The notes: a model not told the origin generated them from the sequence alone. Positions 17,971 through 27,179 are shown, counted from the first letter of the stretch. The stretch is DNA of 64,000 bases from Luteibacter yeojuensis (GCF_011742875.1 NZ_JAAQTL010000004.1:32618-96617); one strand, 5' to 3'. Translations and numbers: made by a program.

Positions 17971-18266
17971 GCCGGCCGGCGTTCCAGCTGGGCCACCCGG
18001 CGCCGGACACCCTCGCGGTGTCCGGCGCGCTGACGTTCGCCACCGCGTCCGACGTGCTCAGCACCGCTCGCGCGGAGCTGGATCGCGGTCGACAGGTTTC
18101 CCTCGATCTGTCCGGCGTCGGCCAGGCCGACAGCGCCGGGCTCGCCACGGTGCTGGCCCTGCTGGCGCACGCCCGCGGCGAGGGCAGGGCGCTTTCGGTG
18201 GCGAACGCGCCGGCGGGCCTCCAGGCCCTGGCCCGCGTCTCGGGCGTCGAATCCCTACTGTCCTGA
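17967..18266 (+). CDS. mlaB: MlaB, STAS-domain subunit of the Mla transporter
   Basis: A GTG start within GTGA overlaps the mlaC stop. The 99-residue product is a single STAS domain. It has the conserved LDLSGVGQADSAGLATVLALL segment, where the Ser in DSAG is the usual functional position. MlaB binds MlaF in the cytoplasm and stabilises and stimulates the transporter. It is the last gene of the gmk-mlaFEDCB run and is followed by a half repeat and a terminator. Confidence 0.93.
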   Translation: MSRPAFQLGHPAPDTLAVSGALTFATASDVLSTARAELDRGRQVSLDLSGVGQADSAGLATVLALLAHARGEGRALSVANAPAGLQALARVSGVESLLS

Positions 18267-18268
18267 AT

Positions 18269-18320
18269 TGTGGGAGCCGCTATAGCGGCGAGAAGCCAAC
18301 GGAGCGATGAAGCCGCGAAG
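18269..18320. repeat. Solo left half of a family A element
   Basis: TGTGGGAGCCGCTATAGCGG plus the usual GAGAAGCC…GGAGCGATGAAGC spacer is present. The right palindromic half is absent and is replaced by the terminator that follows. This is a truncated copy just after the mlaB stop. Confidence 0.88.
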
Positions 18321-18322
18321 AA

Positions 18323-18350
18323 AAAGGGCCCCGAGGGGCCCTTTCTTTAT
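18323..18350. terminator. Bidirectional intrinsic terminator between mlaB and mlaA
   Basis: AAAGGGCCC and GGGCCCTTT form a 9-bp stem with a CGAG loop, preceded by an A-run and followed by TTTCTTT. It can therefore work in both directions and serves the convergent mlaB and mlaA genes. Its right edge touches the mlaA stop codon. Confidence 0.88.
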
Positions 18351-19174
18351 TCCGGCTCCTGGCCGTTCTTCCGTTCCCAGTTGTGCTGTTCTTCAAGCAG
18401 CTTGTCCGGGTCGAAATCCTGGTTGTCGTTCAGGCCCTGCATCTTCTCGATGGCTTCCGGCGGCGGGTTGCCGTAGTAATTCTTGTAGAGACGCTGCTGG
18501 CGATAGGCGTCGCGTATGAACACATACGGGTCGTAGGCCGAGGCGAGGAAACTCTCCGCATCGATGCCGCGCGAGCGCAGGGTCACGAGGTAGAGCAACT
18601 GGGGCACGTACTGCTGCCCGTACTCGAAGTCGTGGTTGCGTGAGTAGTAGCTGATCGGGTCGAAGAAGTAGCTGTCCACCGGCAGGCGCCAGACGTCGCG
18701 GACCGTGGTCGGGCCGACGAAAGGCAGCATCAGGAAGTCGCCCTCGGGCACGCCCCAGCGGGCCAGGGTCACGCCGAAGTCGTTCTCTTCCAGCGGGATG
18801 CCGAGCAGGCTGGCCGGGTCCTTGAAGCCCAGGAAGCCGATGGTCAGGTTGACCACGAAACGGCCGGTGGACTGGAGGGCCTGTTTCGGCCGGGCCTGGA
18901 GGAGGTCGTTGGCCACCGTGATGGGCAGGCGGATGTTCGTGTAGAAATCGCTGATGGCCGTCCGGACCGGCGGGTTCGTGACCTTGCGATAGCCGACGGC
19001 GACCGGGCGGATCACCGCCTTGTCGAGCTGATCGTTGAAGGCGTACACCTTGCGGTTGAACTTTTCGTTCGGATCGTCGGTGCGCGGCGGCGCCATGTGG
19101 CAGGCGGCCAACAGTGCGACAATGAGGGCGCCAAACGCGGTACGGACCATCCGGGACAGATTTTTGGGGTGCAT
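18347..19174 (-). CDS. mlaA: MlaA (VacJ), outer-membrane phospholipid-removal lipoprotein
   Basis: The start at 19174 gives 275 residues with a lipoprotein signal. Its n-region is MHPKNLSRMVRTA and its lipobox is ALLAAC, with Cys25 as the predicted lipidated residue. Family landmarks are DPNEKFNRKVYAFNDQLDKAV, FVVNLTIGFLGFKDPA, WGVPEGDFLMLPFVGPTTVRD and SYYSRNHDFEYG. MlaA extracts misplaced phospholipids from the outer leaflet and passes them to MlaC. A longer frame up to 19234 exists but would bury the lipoprotein signal. It is convergent with mlaFEDCB, so all six Mla genes lie together. Confidence 0.95.
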   Translation of the reverse strand: MHPKNLSRMVRTAFGALIVALLAACHMAPPRTDDPNEKFNRKVYAFNDQLDKAVIRPVAVGYRKVTNPPVRTAISDFYTNIRLPITVANDLLQARPKQALQSTGRFVVNLTIGFLGFKDPASLLGIPLEENDFGVTLARWGVPEGDFLMLPFVGPTTVRDVWRLPVDSYFFDPISYYSRNHDFEYGQQYVPQLLYLVTLRSRGIDAESFLASAYDPYVFIRDAYRQQRLYKNYYGNPPPEAIEKMQGLNDNQDFDPDKLLEEQHNWERKNGQEPE

Positions 19175-19205
19175 CGATGCGGCTTTGGGGGTGGGGCGAT
19201 TCTTT

Positions 19206-19233
19206 ATTGTACCGTGCGGTATTATTATTTGCA
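19206..19233 (-). promoter_or_regulatory. Candidate promoter for mlaA
   Basis: On the reverse strand, TGCAAA (19228-19233) and TACAAT (19206-19211) are spaced 16 bp in an AT-rich island. They would give a leader of about 25 bases before the proposed mlaA start. Confidence 0.5.
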
Positions 19234-19281
19234 CCAGTGCCGTCCGTCTTGGCTGAACAGAGCATCATACCCCCCGCCCGA

Positions 19282-19311
19282 TTGCCAGCCAACGGGGCGG
19301 GCCGGTACACT
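19282..19311 (+). promoter_or_regulatory. Candidate sigma-70 promoter for rpoZ-spoT
   Basis: TTGCCA (19282-19287, five of six matches) and TACACT (19306-19311) are spaced 18 bp and lie about 38 bp upstream of rpoZ. They are divergent to the mlaA promoter. Confidence 0.55.
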
Positions 19312-19348
19312 GCTCACCCAGAAGTGTCTTTGATGTCAAGGATTTGAA

Positions 19349-19639
19349 ATGGCCCGTATTACCGTCGAAGACTGCCTCGAGGTAGTCGACAACCGCTTCG
19401 AGCTCGTGCTCATGGCGACCAAGCGCGCCCGCCAGCTGTCCAAGGGTGCCGAACCGACCCTCGATCCCAGCAACGACAAGTCGACCGTGCTCGCCCTGCG
19501 CGAAATCGCCGATCGTCGCGTGAACGACGAGATGATCGACGAGATCGACCGCGCTGCCCGCGAGCGTGCCGAGCGTGAAGCCCTCGAGTGGGCCGCCACG
19601 GAAGTGGACGACGACCTCTCGAAGGGCGGAGATGATTGA
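19349..19639 (+). CDS. rpoZ: RNA polymerase omega subunit
   Basis: The 96-residue protein begins [21 protein letters not shown], the characteristic omega start. [14 protein letters not shown] and [16 protein letters not shown] follow, and the tail is acidic. Omega assists RNA polymerase assembly and forms part of a ppGpp-binding site. It lies 111 bp upstream of spoT, the conserved pairing. Confidence 0.97.
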   Translation: MARITVEDCLEVVDNRFELVLMATKRARQLSKGAEPTLDPSNDKSTVLALREIADRRVNDEMIDEIDRAARERAEREALEWAATEVDDDLSKGGDD

Positions 19640-19750
19640 TGACGCCGGGTCGCTGTCGGCCCTGCATTCATCCGCATCCTGCGCACGCTGACGCGCGGCT
19701 CCTGAAGCCGCGCACGGGAGGCTCCGTCGCCTGAGGCGGAAGGTTCTCCC

Positions 19751-21934
19751 ATGAACGTCATACCTGCGAAAAAACTGACCGACGTGGTCGACGACCGACC
19801 GGTGCCGCCGTATGTGCAGGCGCTGGAAGAGCGCGTGGGCGCCTACCTGCCGCACGAGCAGGTCATGCGCATCCGCCGCGCCTACCTGGTCGGCGCCGCG
19901 GCACACGAGGGGCAGACCCGCAAGTCCGGCGAGCCGTACATCACGCACCCGGTAGCGGTGGCCCACGTGCTGGCCGATCTCGGCCTCGACGCCGAGACCA
20001 TCATCGCGGCCATCCTGCACGACACGCTGGAAGACACCCGGCTGGGTCGCGAAGAGCTTGCCGGGGCGTTCGGCGAAACCGTGGCCGAGCTGGTGGACGG
20101 CGTCACCAAGCTGGACAAGATGCGCTTCTCCAGCCGCGCCGAGGCCGATGCGGAAAGCTTCCGCAAGATGCTGCTGGCGATGGCGCGCGACCTGCGCGTC
20201 ATCCTCATCAAACTGTCCGACCGCCTGCACAACATGCGCACCCTCGGTGCGAAGGACGCCGCGTCGCGCCGGCGCATCGCGCGCGAGACGCTGGAAATCT
20301 ACGCACCGATCGCCCAGCGCCTGGGCATGAACAAGTTCAAGGCCGAACTGCAGGACCTCGGCTTCAAGGCGCTCTACCCCGACCGCCACCGGATCATCGG
20401 CGAGCGCATCCGCGCCGCCCTCGGCAATCGCCGCGAGGCCATGGCGAAGATCGAGATGGCCCTCGAGGGTCGCCTCGCCGCCGAGAAGATCCCGGGCCGC
20501 GCGGTCAGCCGCATCAAGTCGGCGTGGAGCATCTATTCGAAGATGCGCAGCGAGCACAAGTCGTTCGCGCAGCTGATGGACGTCTACGGCTTCCGCGTCA
20601 TCACCGACACGGCGATGCATTGCTACATGGCGCTCGGCGCCGTGCACGGCCTCTACAAGCCCGTCGACGGTCGCTTCAAGGATTTCATCGCCATTCCCAA
20701 GGGCAACGGCTACCAGTCGCTGCACACCGTGTTGCTCGGTCCGTTCGGCGCGCCCATCGAGATCCAGATCCGCACGTCGGAAATGGAATCGGTGGCGGAG
20801 CGCGGCGTCGCCGCGCACTGGGCGTACAAGAGCGATTCCGGTCCCGCGAACAGCGCGCAGGCGCGTGCGCGCGAATGGCTCTCCGCGCTGGCCGACAGCC
20901 AGGCGAACACGCCGTCGGCGTCCGAGTTCCTCGAGAACGTCAAGATCGACCTCTTTCCCGACGAGGTGTACCTGTTCACGCCGCGCGGCGAGATCTTCTC
21001 GCTCCCGCGCAATGCCACCGCGCTCGATTTCGCGTACGCGGTGCACACCGACGTGGGCGATCACGCCGTCGCGGCCCGCGTCGACAAGAAGCTCGTGCCG
21101 CTGCGCACGCGCCTGGTGTCCGGCCAACAGGTGGAAATCATCACCGCGCCGTCCGCCGTGCCGAACCCGGCCTGGCTCGAGGCCGTGGTCACCGGCAAGG
21201 CGCGCACCGCGATCCGCCAGTACCTGAAGCACCTGCAGCACGAAGACGCCGTGGACTTCGGCCATCGCATGCTCGACCGTGCGCTCGACGCGCGCGGCCT
21301 CAGCCTCGACGCGGTACCCGCGGCCGCGCTGGACCGCTTCCTCGAGGAGTCCAAGCTGAAGCGTCTCGAGGAGCTGCTCTCCGAGATCGCACTCGGCAAC
21401 CGGTTCGCCGACCAGGTCGCCGCCCAGCTGGTAAGCCTCCTGGGTCCGCGCGAAGAACACGCCCCGATCGCCGGCGAGCATTCTTCCGCCGAGAAGATCC
21501 GCATCAGCGGCGCCGAGCGCGGCGTGCTCAGCTTCGGCAATTGCTGTCATCCGCTGCCGGGCGACGAGATCGTGGGTTTCCTTTCCTCGGGTAAGGGTAT
21601 CGTGGTGCACCGCGTGGAATGCCCGAACGTGGCCGAGTTCCGGAAGACGCCGGAACGCATCGTGGCCATCGAATGGGATCGCGACGTCAGCGGCGATTAC
21701 CGCGCCGAGCTGCGCATCGAGGTGCTGAACCGCCCGGGCGTGCTCGCCACCGTCGCGGCGGCCATCGCCGACGCGGGCTCGAACATCGAGAACGTGGAGT
21801 ACATCGAGCGCGACAGCACGGCCGCGACGCTGCTCTTCGCCATCGAGGTGAAGGACCGCAAGCACCTGGCCGACGTGATGCGCCGCGTTCGCCGCACCGG
21901 CGTCGTCAGCGGCGTGTATCGCCATCCGCTGTAG
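19751..21934 (+). CDS. spoT: Bifunctional (p)ppGpp synthetase/hydrolase SpoT
   Basis: This 727-residue protein has the full RelA/SpoT architecture. The N-terminal HD hydrolase contains ITHPVAVAHVLADLG and AAILHDTLEDT. The synthetase domain contains SIYSKMRSEHKSFAQLMDVYGFRV, GNGYQSLHT and the SpoT-type EIQIRT. A TGS domain follows (FTPRGEIFSLPRNATALDFAYAVHT), then a Cys-bearing zinc-finger-like region with FGNCCHPLPGDE, and a C-terminal ACT domain. Both catalytic centres look intact. It makes and degrades the stringent-response alarmone. An AAGG sequence 7 bp upstream supports the start. Confidence 0.97.
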   Translation: MNVIPAKKLTDVVDDRPVPPYVQALEERVGAYLPHEQVMRIRRAYLVGAAAHEGQTRKSGEPYITHPVAVAHVLADLGLDAETIIAAILHDTLEDTRLGREELAGAFGETVAELVDGVTKLDKMRFSSRAEADAESFRKMLLAMARDLRVILIKLSDRLHNMRTLGAKDAASRRRIARETLEIYAPIAQRLGMNKFKAELQDLGFKALYPDRHRIIGERIRAALGNRREAMAKIEMALEGRLAAEKIPGRAVSRIKSAWSIYSKMRSEHKSFAQLMDVYGFRVITDTAMHCYMALGAVHGLYKPVDGRFKDFIAIPKGNGYQSLHTVLLGPFGAPIEIQIRTSEMESVAERGVAAHWAYKSDSGPANSAQARAREWLSALADSQANTPSASEFLENVKIDLFPDEVYLFTPRGEIFSLPRNATALDFAYAVHTDVGDHAVAARVDKKLVPLRTRLVSGQQVEIITAPSAVPNPAWLEAVVTGKARTAIRQYLKHLQHEDAVDFGHRMLDRALDARGLSLDAVPAAALDRFLEESKLKRLEELLSEIALGNRFADQVAAQLVSLLGPREEHAPIAGEHSSAEKIRISGAERGVLSFGNCCHPLPGDEIVGFLSSGKGIVVHRVECPNVAEFRKTPERIVAIEWDRDVSGDYRAELRIEVLNRPGVLATVAAAIADAGSNIENVEYIERDSTAATLLFAIEVKDRKHLADVMRRVRRTGVVSGVYRHPL

Positions 21935-21935
21935 T

Positions 21936-22020
21936 TGTAGGAGCCGCTATAGCGGCGAGAAGCCCAGGGAGCGATGAAGCGGCAAGGCAGGTTCCCCTCG
22001 CCGCTATAGCGGCTCCTACA
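21936..22020. repeat. Family A inverted-repeat element, full copy
   Basis: This 85-bp element runs from TGTAGGAGCCGCTATAGCGG to CGCTATAGCGGCTCCTACA. It has the standard spacer with GAGCGATGAAGC. Both arms contain the 14-bp palindrome GCCGCTATAGCGGC. It starts 1 bp after the spoT stop. Confidence 0.93.
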
Positions 22021-22069
22021 ACGGGCGGTTCCTCGTTAGACTGTCCGGATTCCCCATCGAGGACAGCCC

Positions 22070-22453
22070 ATGACCCGCAGCATCATCGCCACCGATAAGG
22101 CACCGTCGGCGATCGGCCCGTATTCGCAGGCCGTGCGCGCCGGAAACACGGTGTACTTCTCCGGGCAGATCCCGCTCGATCCCGCGACCGGCAACCTCGT
22201 CGAAGGCGACATCGCGGCGCAGACCCGCCGCGTGTTCGACAACCTCGTGGCCGTGGCCGAAGCGGCCGGCGGCGAGCTCGCCGACATTGTGCGCGTGGGC
22301 ATCTACGTGACGGACCTTGCCAACTTCGCCGCCGTCAATGCCGTCATGGCCGAGTACTTCCAGGAGCCGTACCCGGCGCGTTCGACCATCGAGGTGTCCG
22401 CGCTTCCGCGGGACGCGCAGGTCGAGGTCGACGCCATCCTCGTCCTGCCCTGA
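22070..22453 (+). CDS. ridA: RidA-family reactive enamine/imine deaminase
   Basis: The 127-residue protein has the length and motifs of RidA. These include [28 protein letters not shown] near the N-terminus, the catalytic Arg in [23 protein letters not shown], and a closing DAILVLP. RidA hydrolyses reactive 2-aminoacrylate and similar imines released by PLP enzymes. GAGGA 6 bp upstream supports this start. The spoT-ridA-recG order is typical of this lineage. Confidence 0.96.
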   Translation: MTRSIIATDKAPSAIGPYSQAVRAGNTVYFSGQIPLDPATGNLVEGDIAAQTRRVFDNLVAVAEAAGGELADIVRVGIYVTDLANFAAVNAVMAEYFQEPYPARSTIEVSALPRDAQVEVDAILVLP

Positions 22454-22490
22454 GGTTCCAGCGATTCCCGTGGCCGGCAGTCGTAAGCCC

Positions 22491-24584
22491 ATGCCCGCCG
22501 ATCCGGCGGATCCGGGTCGCGCGCCGCTGACCTCGCTTGGCGGCGTGGGGCCCGCGCTCGTCGAAACGCTCGGCAGGCTGGGCCTGCGTACCGTGCAGGA
22601 TCTCTGGTTCCACCTGCCGCTGCGCTACGAGGATCGCACGCGCGTCCTGCCCATCGCCGACCTGCGTCCGGGCGATCGCGCCCAGGTCGAGGGTATCGTC
22701 GATGTCGTCGAGCGCGGCTTCCGTTTCCGCCCCCAGCTGAAGGTGATCGTCGGCGATGCCTCCGGGGGCGTGTTGTTGCTGCGCTTCTTCCATTTCCGCA
22801 AGGCGCAGGTGGACCAGCTCGCCAGGGGCACGCGCCTGCTTTGCTTCGGTGAAGTACGCCAGGGTCCGCAAGGCCTGGAGATGGTGCATCCGCAATACCA
22901 GCGGATCGAAGCCGACGAGCCGGTGGTCGTGGACGAACGGCTCACGCCGGTCTATCCCACCACCGAAGGGCTCGGGCCGCGCCGGCTGGCGGGCGTGGTC
23001 TCCCGCGCGCTGGCGCACCTGCCCGCCGACGACCGCCTCGAGCTGATTCCGGACGGCGTGGACCTGCCTTCCGGGCTCACCTCGTTGCGCGATGCCTTGC
23101 TCTACGTGCACCGGCCTCCGCCCGAGGTGGACCTGCGTCAGCTCGGCGAAGGACGCCACCCTGCGCAGAAGCGCCTCGCCTTCGAGGAACTGCTCACCCA
23201 GCACCTCACGCTGCGACGCATGCGCGCGGCGGTGAAGAAGCGCAAGGCGCCGGCGCTGAAGAGCGCGGGAACGTTGCGCGACCGCCTGCTCGCCGGCCTG
23301 CCGTTCGCGCTCACCGGCGCACAGGCCCGCGTGTCGAAGGACGTGGCGCGGGACCTCGCGCGGCCGCATCCCATGCTTCGCCTCGTGCAGGGCGATGTCG
23401 GCAGCGGCAAGACCGTGGTGGCCGCGCTCGCCGCGGTGGCCGCGGTGGAAAGCGGTTACCAGGTGGCGCTGATGGCGCCGACCGAGCTGCTCGCCGAACA
23501 GCACCTGCGCAATTTCCGCGCATGGCTCGAACCGCTCGGCCTGAAGGTCGAGTGGCTGGCGGGCAAGGTGCAGGGCAGGGCGCGCAAGAGCGCGCTGGGC
23601 CACGCGGCGGATGGCAGCGCGCACGTCGTCGTCGGCACGCATGCGCTCATGCAGGAAGGCGTGGCGTTCTCGCGTCTCGGTCTCGTCATCGTCGACGAGC
23701 AGCACCGCTTCGGCGTGCACCAGCGCCTCGCGCTGCGCGACAAAGGCGCCGAGGGCGACCTCATCCCGCACCAGCTCGTGCTCACCGCCACGCCGATCCC
23801 GCGCACGCTCGCGATGAGCGCGTATGCCGACCTGGACGTGTCGTCCATCGACGAACTCCCGCCGGGGCGCACGCCCGTGCAGACGGCGGCGCTCTCCAAT
23901 GAGCGCCGCTACGACGTGATGGAACGCATCCACGCGGCGTGCATGCAGGGGCGCCAGGTGTACTGGGTATGCACGCTCATCGAGGAATCCGGGCAACTCG
24001 ACGCGCAGGCCGCGGAAGTGGCGCATGCGGAGCTCGCCGCCGCCTTGCCCGATCTCGCCGTGGGACTGATCCACGGGCGTATGAAGCCGAAGGAAAAGCA
24101 GGCCGTCATGGACGCCTTCAAGGCCGGCGAGCTGGCCGTCCTCGTGGCCACCACCGTCATCGAGGTGGGCGTGGACGTGCCGAACGCCAGCCTCATGGTG
24201 ATCGAGAACAGCGAGCGCCTCGGTCTCGCCCAGCTTCACCAGCTGCGTGGCCGGGTGGGGCGCGGCTCGGTCGCCTCCAACTGCGTGCTGCTTTACCAGA
24301 CGCCGCTGTCGCGGCTGGCGAAGGAGCGCCTGCAGGTGATGCGCGAGACCAACGACGGTTTCCGCATCGCGGAGAAAGACCTGGAACTGCGCGGTCCCGG
24401 CGAAGTCCTCGGCACCCGGCAGACCGGCCAGCTGCAGTTCCGCATCGCCGACCTGGCGCGCGACGCCCACCTCATGCCCGACGTGCAGCGCGTGGCCGAG
24501 GCCATGATGAAAAACCACTCCGACCGCTGCGAACGCCTCATCGCGCGCTGGGTGGGCGACGCGGCCCGTTACGTCGACGCCTGA
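22491..24584 (+). CDS. recG: ATP-dependent DNA helicase RecG
   Basis: The start at 22491 gives 697 residues; an in-frame GTG at 22470 is possible. The wedge/OB domain lies in the first third (LTSLGGVGPALVETLGRLG, WFHLPLRYEDRT). The helicase domains show Walker A GDVGSGKTV, motif II as DEQHRFG, the LTATPIPRTLAM motif III and the QLRGRVGRG motif VI. RecG remodels stalled forks and recombination intermediates. The length matches the family. Confidence 0.97.
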   Translation: MPADPADPGRAPLTSLGGVGPALVETLGRLGLRTVQDLWFHLPLRYEDRTRVLPIADLRPGDRAQVEGIVDVVERGFRFRPQLKVIVGDASGGVLLLRFFHFRKAQVDQLARGTRLLCFGEVRQGPQGLEMVHPQYQRIEADEPVVVDERLTPVYPTTEGLGPRRLAGVVSRALAHLPADDRLELIPDGVDLPSGLTSLRDALLYVHRPPPEVDLRQLGEGRHPAQKRLAFEELLTQHLTLRRMRAAVKKRKAPALKSAGTLRDRLLAGLPFALTGAQARVSKDVARDLARPHPMLRLVQGDVGSGKTVVAALAAVAAVESGYQVALMAPTELLAEQHLRNFRAWLEPLGLKVEWLAGKVQGRARKSALGHAADGSAHVVVGTHALMQEGVAFSRLGLVIVDEQHRFGVHQRLALRDKGAEGDLIPHQLVLTATPIPRTLAMSAYADLDVSSIDELPPGRTPVQTAALSNERRYDVMERIHAACMQGRQVYWVCTLIEESGQLDAQAAEVAHAELAAALPDLAVGLIHGRMKPKEKQAVMDAFKAGELAVLVATTVIEVGVDVPNASLMVIENSERLGLAQLHQLRGRVGRGSVASNCVLLYQTPLSRLAKERLQVMRETNDGFRIAEKDLELRGPGEVLGTRQTGQLQFRIADLARDAHLMPDVQRVAEAMMKNHSDRCERLIARWVGDAARYVDA

Positions 24585-24590
24585 CAACCC

Positions 24591-24675
24591 TGTGGGAGCC
24601 GCTATAGCGGCGAGAAGCCCACGGGGCGATGAAGAGGCAAGGTGCATTCCCCTCGCCGCTATAGCGGCTCCTACA
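24591..24675. repeat. Family A inverted-repeat element, full copy
   Basis: An 85-bp copy lies 6 bp after the recG stop and runs from TGTGGGAGCCGCTATAGCGG to GGCTCCTACA. Its right arm lies inside the 61-bp tandem duplication that extends into the neighbouring gene. Confidence 0.93.
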
Positions 24676-24776
24676 ACAGCCCCAGATGCTTGCGGACTTC
24701 CACGGCGATCGAATCGCCGCTATAGCGGCTCCTACAACAGCCCCAGATGCTTGCGGACTTCCACGGCGATCGAATC
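24653..24776. repeat. 61-bp tandem direct duplication of a repeat arm plus a gene end
   Basis: Positions 24653-24713 and 24714-24774 are identical, and the match continues for 2 more bases. Each unit holds the right arm of the family A element (TCGCCGCTATAGCGGCTCCT…) and the last 14 codons plus stop of the ELM1-like gene. The inner copy is the functional gene end. The outer copy (24671-24713) is an orphan duplicate of the gene tail. Confidence 0.95.
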
Positions 24777-25724
24777 TGTTTCGCGGAGAGGCAGCTGCGC
24801 TTCGAGCGTGATGGCATCGATATCATGCAGCAAGCCCGCCGCACGCAACTCCGCATGGAACCGCCCCAGCTTCCCCCGCAACGGCACCGGCGCGAACGTA
24901 TGCACGGGCCGCCCCGTTGCGCACGCCTCGGAAAGCATGTTCACCGAATCCGGTGTGACGATGAGCCGGTCCGCCCAGCCAAGGATGCCGGGGTAGGGAT
25001 TCGGGCCATCCGCGCTGCCCGTCCACACCACGCCGGGCAGGCCCGCGAACGCCTCGCGGATGCGCGGCAGGATCGAGTCCGGCGTGCGCCGCGAGGCGGC
25101 GACCAGCACCGAGCCGCCATCCACGGCATGCCGTGCGCGCACGGCGGCGAGGAAGGCGTCGCTCGCGGCGGCGTCGAACGGCGTCCCCCGCCGCGCCCCG
25201 CCGACGAGCACGCCGAGCCGCGGTCCCGGAAGGGCGGCGAAGGGGGCGAAGGCGTCCCGGCCGTCGGCAAGCCAGCCATCGTCGATCGGGTTCAGGGAGC
25301 CCAGGGGATTGAGCACGTTGTCGCCATGCAGGCCGTCGTGCTTTGGCGCCACCACCAGGTCCCAGTGCGACGGATCGATCCGCGGGTCCAGGATCTGCAC
25401 GGCCAGGCAGGCCCCGGCCGACCAGCGGCGGATCTGCCGCGTGGCCCAGGCGGCCTGGCGTCCGCAGCCGATCGCGAGCGCCGGCCAGGGCGGAAGGAGG
25501 TTTTCCTCCTGTCGGCCCAGGGCCAGCCGGGCACCGGGTATTGTTCGCGGAGCGAACCAAGACCATGGCGGGCGGAGGCTCACCACGATCTCCCGGATCG
25601 ACGGCGTGAGCGCCTCGGCCAGGGCCAGGGCCTGGCGCCGGTTGCCCGCGGCGCCGTCGGTCAGCACCCAGCACGCCTCGCGGGGCAACGCGCCGATGGA
25701 CTCGATTGTTATCGATTTCGGCAC
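24732..25724 (-). CDS. ELM1-like (mitochondrial fission ELM1 family) putative glycosyltransferase-fold protein
   Basis: This 330-residue protein matches the bacterial ELM1 (DUF1022) family. It has [22 protein letters not shown] at the start, a central [23 protein letters not shown] and a later [24 protein letters not shown], which resembles a nucleotide-sugar-binding fold. The biochemical role in bacteria is unknown; membership in envelope-polysaccharide regions is common. Its TAG stop is formed at the edge of a family A repeat, and its last codons are duplicated just downstream. Confidence 0.85.
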   Translation of the reverse strand: MPKSITIESIGALPREACWVLTDGAAGNRRQALALAEALTPSIREIVVSLRPPWSWFAPRTIPGARLALGRQEENLLPPWPALAIGCGRQAAWATRQIRRWSAGACLAVQILDPRIDPSHWDLVVAPKHDGLHGDNVLNPLGSLNPIDDGWLADGRDAFAPFAALPGPRLGVLVGGARRGTPFDAAASDAFLAAVRARHAVDGGSVLVAASRRTPDSILPRIREAFAGLPGVVWTGSADGPNPYPGILGWADRLIVTPDSVNMLSEACATGRPVHTFAPVPLRGKLGRFHAELRAAGLLHDIDAITLEAQLPLRETDSIAVEVRKHLGLL

Positions 25725-25821
25725 AGTTCGTTCCCTGGCTGCCGATCCACGAACCGCGTCGTGGCGCTTACACTGTCAGGATGCCGGGATACCGGCGCAC
25801 CGTCACTTTACAAGGATATCC

Positions 25822-26415
25822 ATGAGTTCCCCGTTGCCCGATGCCGCGCTCGACCAGCTCTTCCGTACCGCTCGCACCTATAACGGGTGGCTGCCGAAGG
25901 AAGTGACCGACGAGCAGATCCACCGCATCTACGAACTCGCCAAGTTCGGACCCACCTCGGCCAACTCCTCGCCCATGCGCCTGGTCTTCGTGAAGTCGCC
26001 GGACGCGAAGCAGCGTCTCAAGCCGTTCCTTTCCGAGGGTAACCTCGAGAAGACGATGCAGGCGCCCGTCACGGCCATCGTGGCCACGGACTTCGCCTTC
26101 TACGAGAAGCTGCCGAAGCTGTTCACCCACGCGGACGCGCGCAGCTGGTTCGTCGGCAACGAGACACTGATCCAGTCCACCGGCGTCCGCAACGGGTCGC
26201 TGCAGGGCGCCTACCTCATCATGGCCGCCCGTGCCCTGGGGCTCGACTGCGGTCCCATGTCCGGCTTCGACCAGGCCGGTGTCGACGCCGAGTTCTTCGC
26301 GGGCACCCAGGTGAAGTCCAACTTCCTCGTCAACATCGGCTACGGCGACCCAGGCAAGAATCTGTTCGAGCGCCAGCCCCGCCTGGATTTCGACGAAGCC
26401 GCACAGATCGCCTGA
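25822..26415 (+). CDS. rutE: Malonic semialdehyde reductase / nitroreductase-family protein
   Basis: The start at 25822 gives 197 residues, the RutE length. It is a nitroreductase-like FMN flavoprotein. Family features are [20 protein letters not shown] at about residues 45-64, [15 protein letters not shown], and a C-terminal [16 protein letters not shown] plus [10 protein letters not shown]. RutE reduces malonic semialdehyde in pyrimidine catabolism. No other rut gene is visible here, so a general detoxifying role is equally possible. An AAGGA motif upstream supports the start. Confidence 0.85.
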   Translation: MSSPLPDAALDQLFRTARTYNGWLPKEVTDEQIHRIYELAKFGPTSANSSPMRLVFVKSPDAKQRLKPFLSEGNLEKTMQAPVTAIVATDFAFYEKLPKLFTHADARSWFVGNETLIQSTGVRNGSLQGAYLIMAARALGLDCGPMSGFDQAGVDAEFFAGTQVKSNFLVNIGYGDPGKNLFERQPRLDFDEAAQIA

Positions 26416-26485
26416 CCGCTTCTTCCGCGGTGACCCGCACGGTCCCGCTCCCATTGCCGCCACCACTCACTGCAGGAGATACACC

Positions 26486-27076
26486 ATGCGCGTCCTCCGT
26501 TATCTCGTCCTCGCCGGTCTCGTCGCCACTGCCGGCACCGCTGTCGCCGCGCCGGTCACCTACAAGCTCGATCCGGGCCACACGATGGTCCTGTTCAGCT
26601 GGAACCACTTCGGGTTCTCCAACCCCACGGCCAACCTCGGCCAGGTCGACGGCACGCTGGTCTACGACGAAAAAGACCCGTCCAAGGCCACCGTCGAAGC
26701 GACCCTCCCGCTGTCCGGTCTGGACACCTTCGTGCCCAAGCTCGACGAGCACCTCAAGTCGTCCGACTTCTTCGATGCCGCCAAGTACCCCAACGTGACC
26801 TTCAAGAGCACGAAGGTGACCCCGGCCGGCAAGGGCAAGCTGAAGGTGACGGGCGACCTCACCGTGCACGGCGTGACCAAGCCGGTGACGCTCGACGTGA
26901 CCCTGAACAAGGTCGGCCCGCATCCGATGATGAAGGCGCAGACCATCGGCTTCGACGCCACCGCCACGATCAAGCGCTCCGACTTCGGCGTGGGCGCGTA
27001 CGTGCCGAACGTCTCGGACGAGATCAAGATCCGCATCACCACCGAAGCCCACGACGCCTCGGCGGAAAAGAAGTAA
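26486..27076 (+). CDS. YceI-family periplasmic lipid-binding-like protein
   Basis: This 196-residue protein has a clear signal peptide (MRVLRYLVLAGLVATAGTAVA). A complete YceI beta-barrel follows: YKLDPGHTMVLFSWNHFGFS, a TLPLSGLDTFVPKLDEHLKSSDFFDAAKYP segment and a C-terminal FGVGAYVPNVSDEIKI. YceI proteins resemble lipocalins and bind polyisoprenoids. GGAG lies 10 bp upstream. A strong terminator follows the gene. Confidence 0.93.
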   Translation: MRVLRYLVLAGLVATAGTAVAAPVTYKLDPGHTMVLFSWNHFGFSNPTANLGQVDGTLVYDEKDPSKATVEATLPLSGLDTFVPKLDEHLKSSDFFDAAKYPNVTFKSTKVTPAGKGKLKVTGDLTVHGVTKPVTLDVTLNKVGPHPMMKAQTIGFDATATIKRSDFGVGAYVPNVSDEIKIRITTEAHDASAEKK

Positions 27077-27106
27077 GCCCGGAAGCGATCCGTAAGGCCT
27101 TCCAGA

Positions 27107-27139
27107 CCCGCGCCGGCGACGGCGCGGGTTTTCTTTTTT
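27107..27139 (+). terminator. Intrinsic terminator of the YceI gene
   Basis: CCCGCGCCG, a GCGA loop and CGGCGCGGG form a perfect 9-bp stem. It is followed by TTTTCTTTTTT, a textbook rho-independent terminator. Confidence 0.95.
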
Positions 27140-27179
27140 GCTACCATCGCCTGCTCCACCGCATCGCCGGAGTTTCCCC

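Noticed and set aside
18347..18350. mlaA start placed at 19234 with an extra 20 residues
   Set aside because: That start puts polar residues before the lipoprotein signal; the Met at 19174 gives a normal lipobox at Cys25.
19265..21925. 886-codon reverse open frame opposite spoT
   Set aside because: It is a shadow of spoT; its translation is His/Arg/Ala-rich with no motif.
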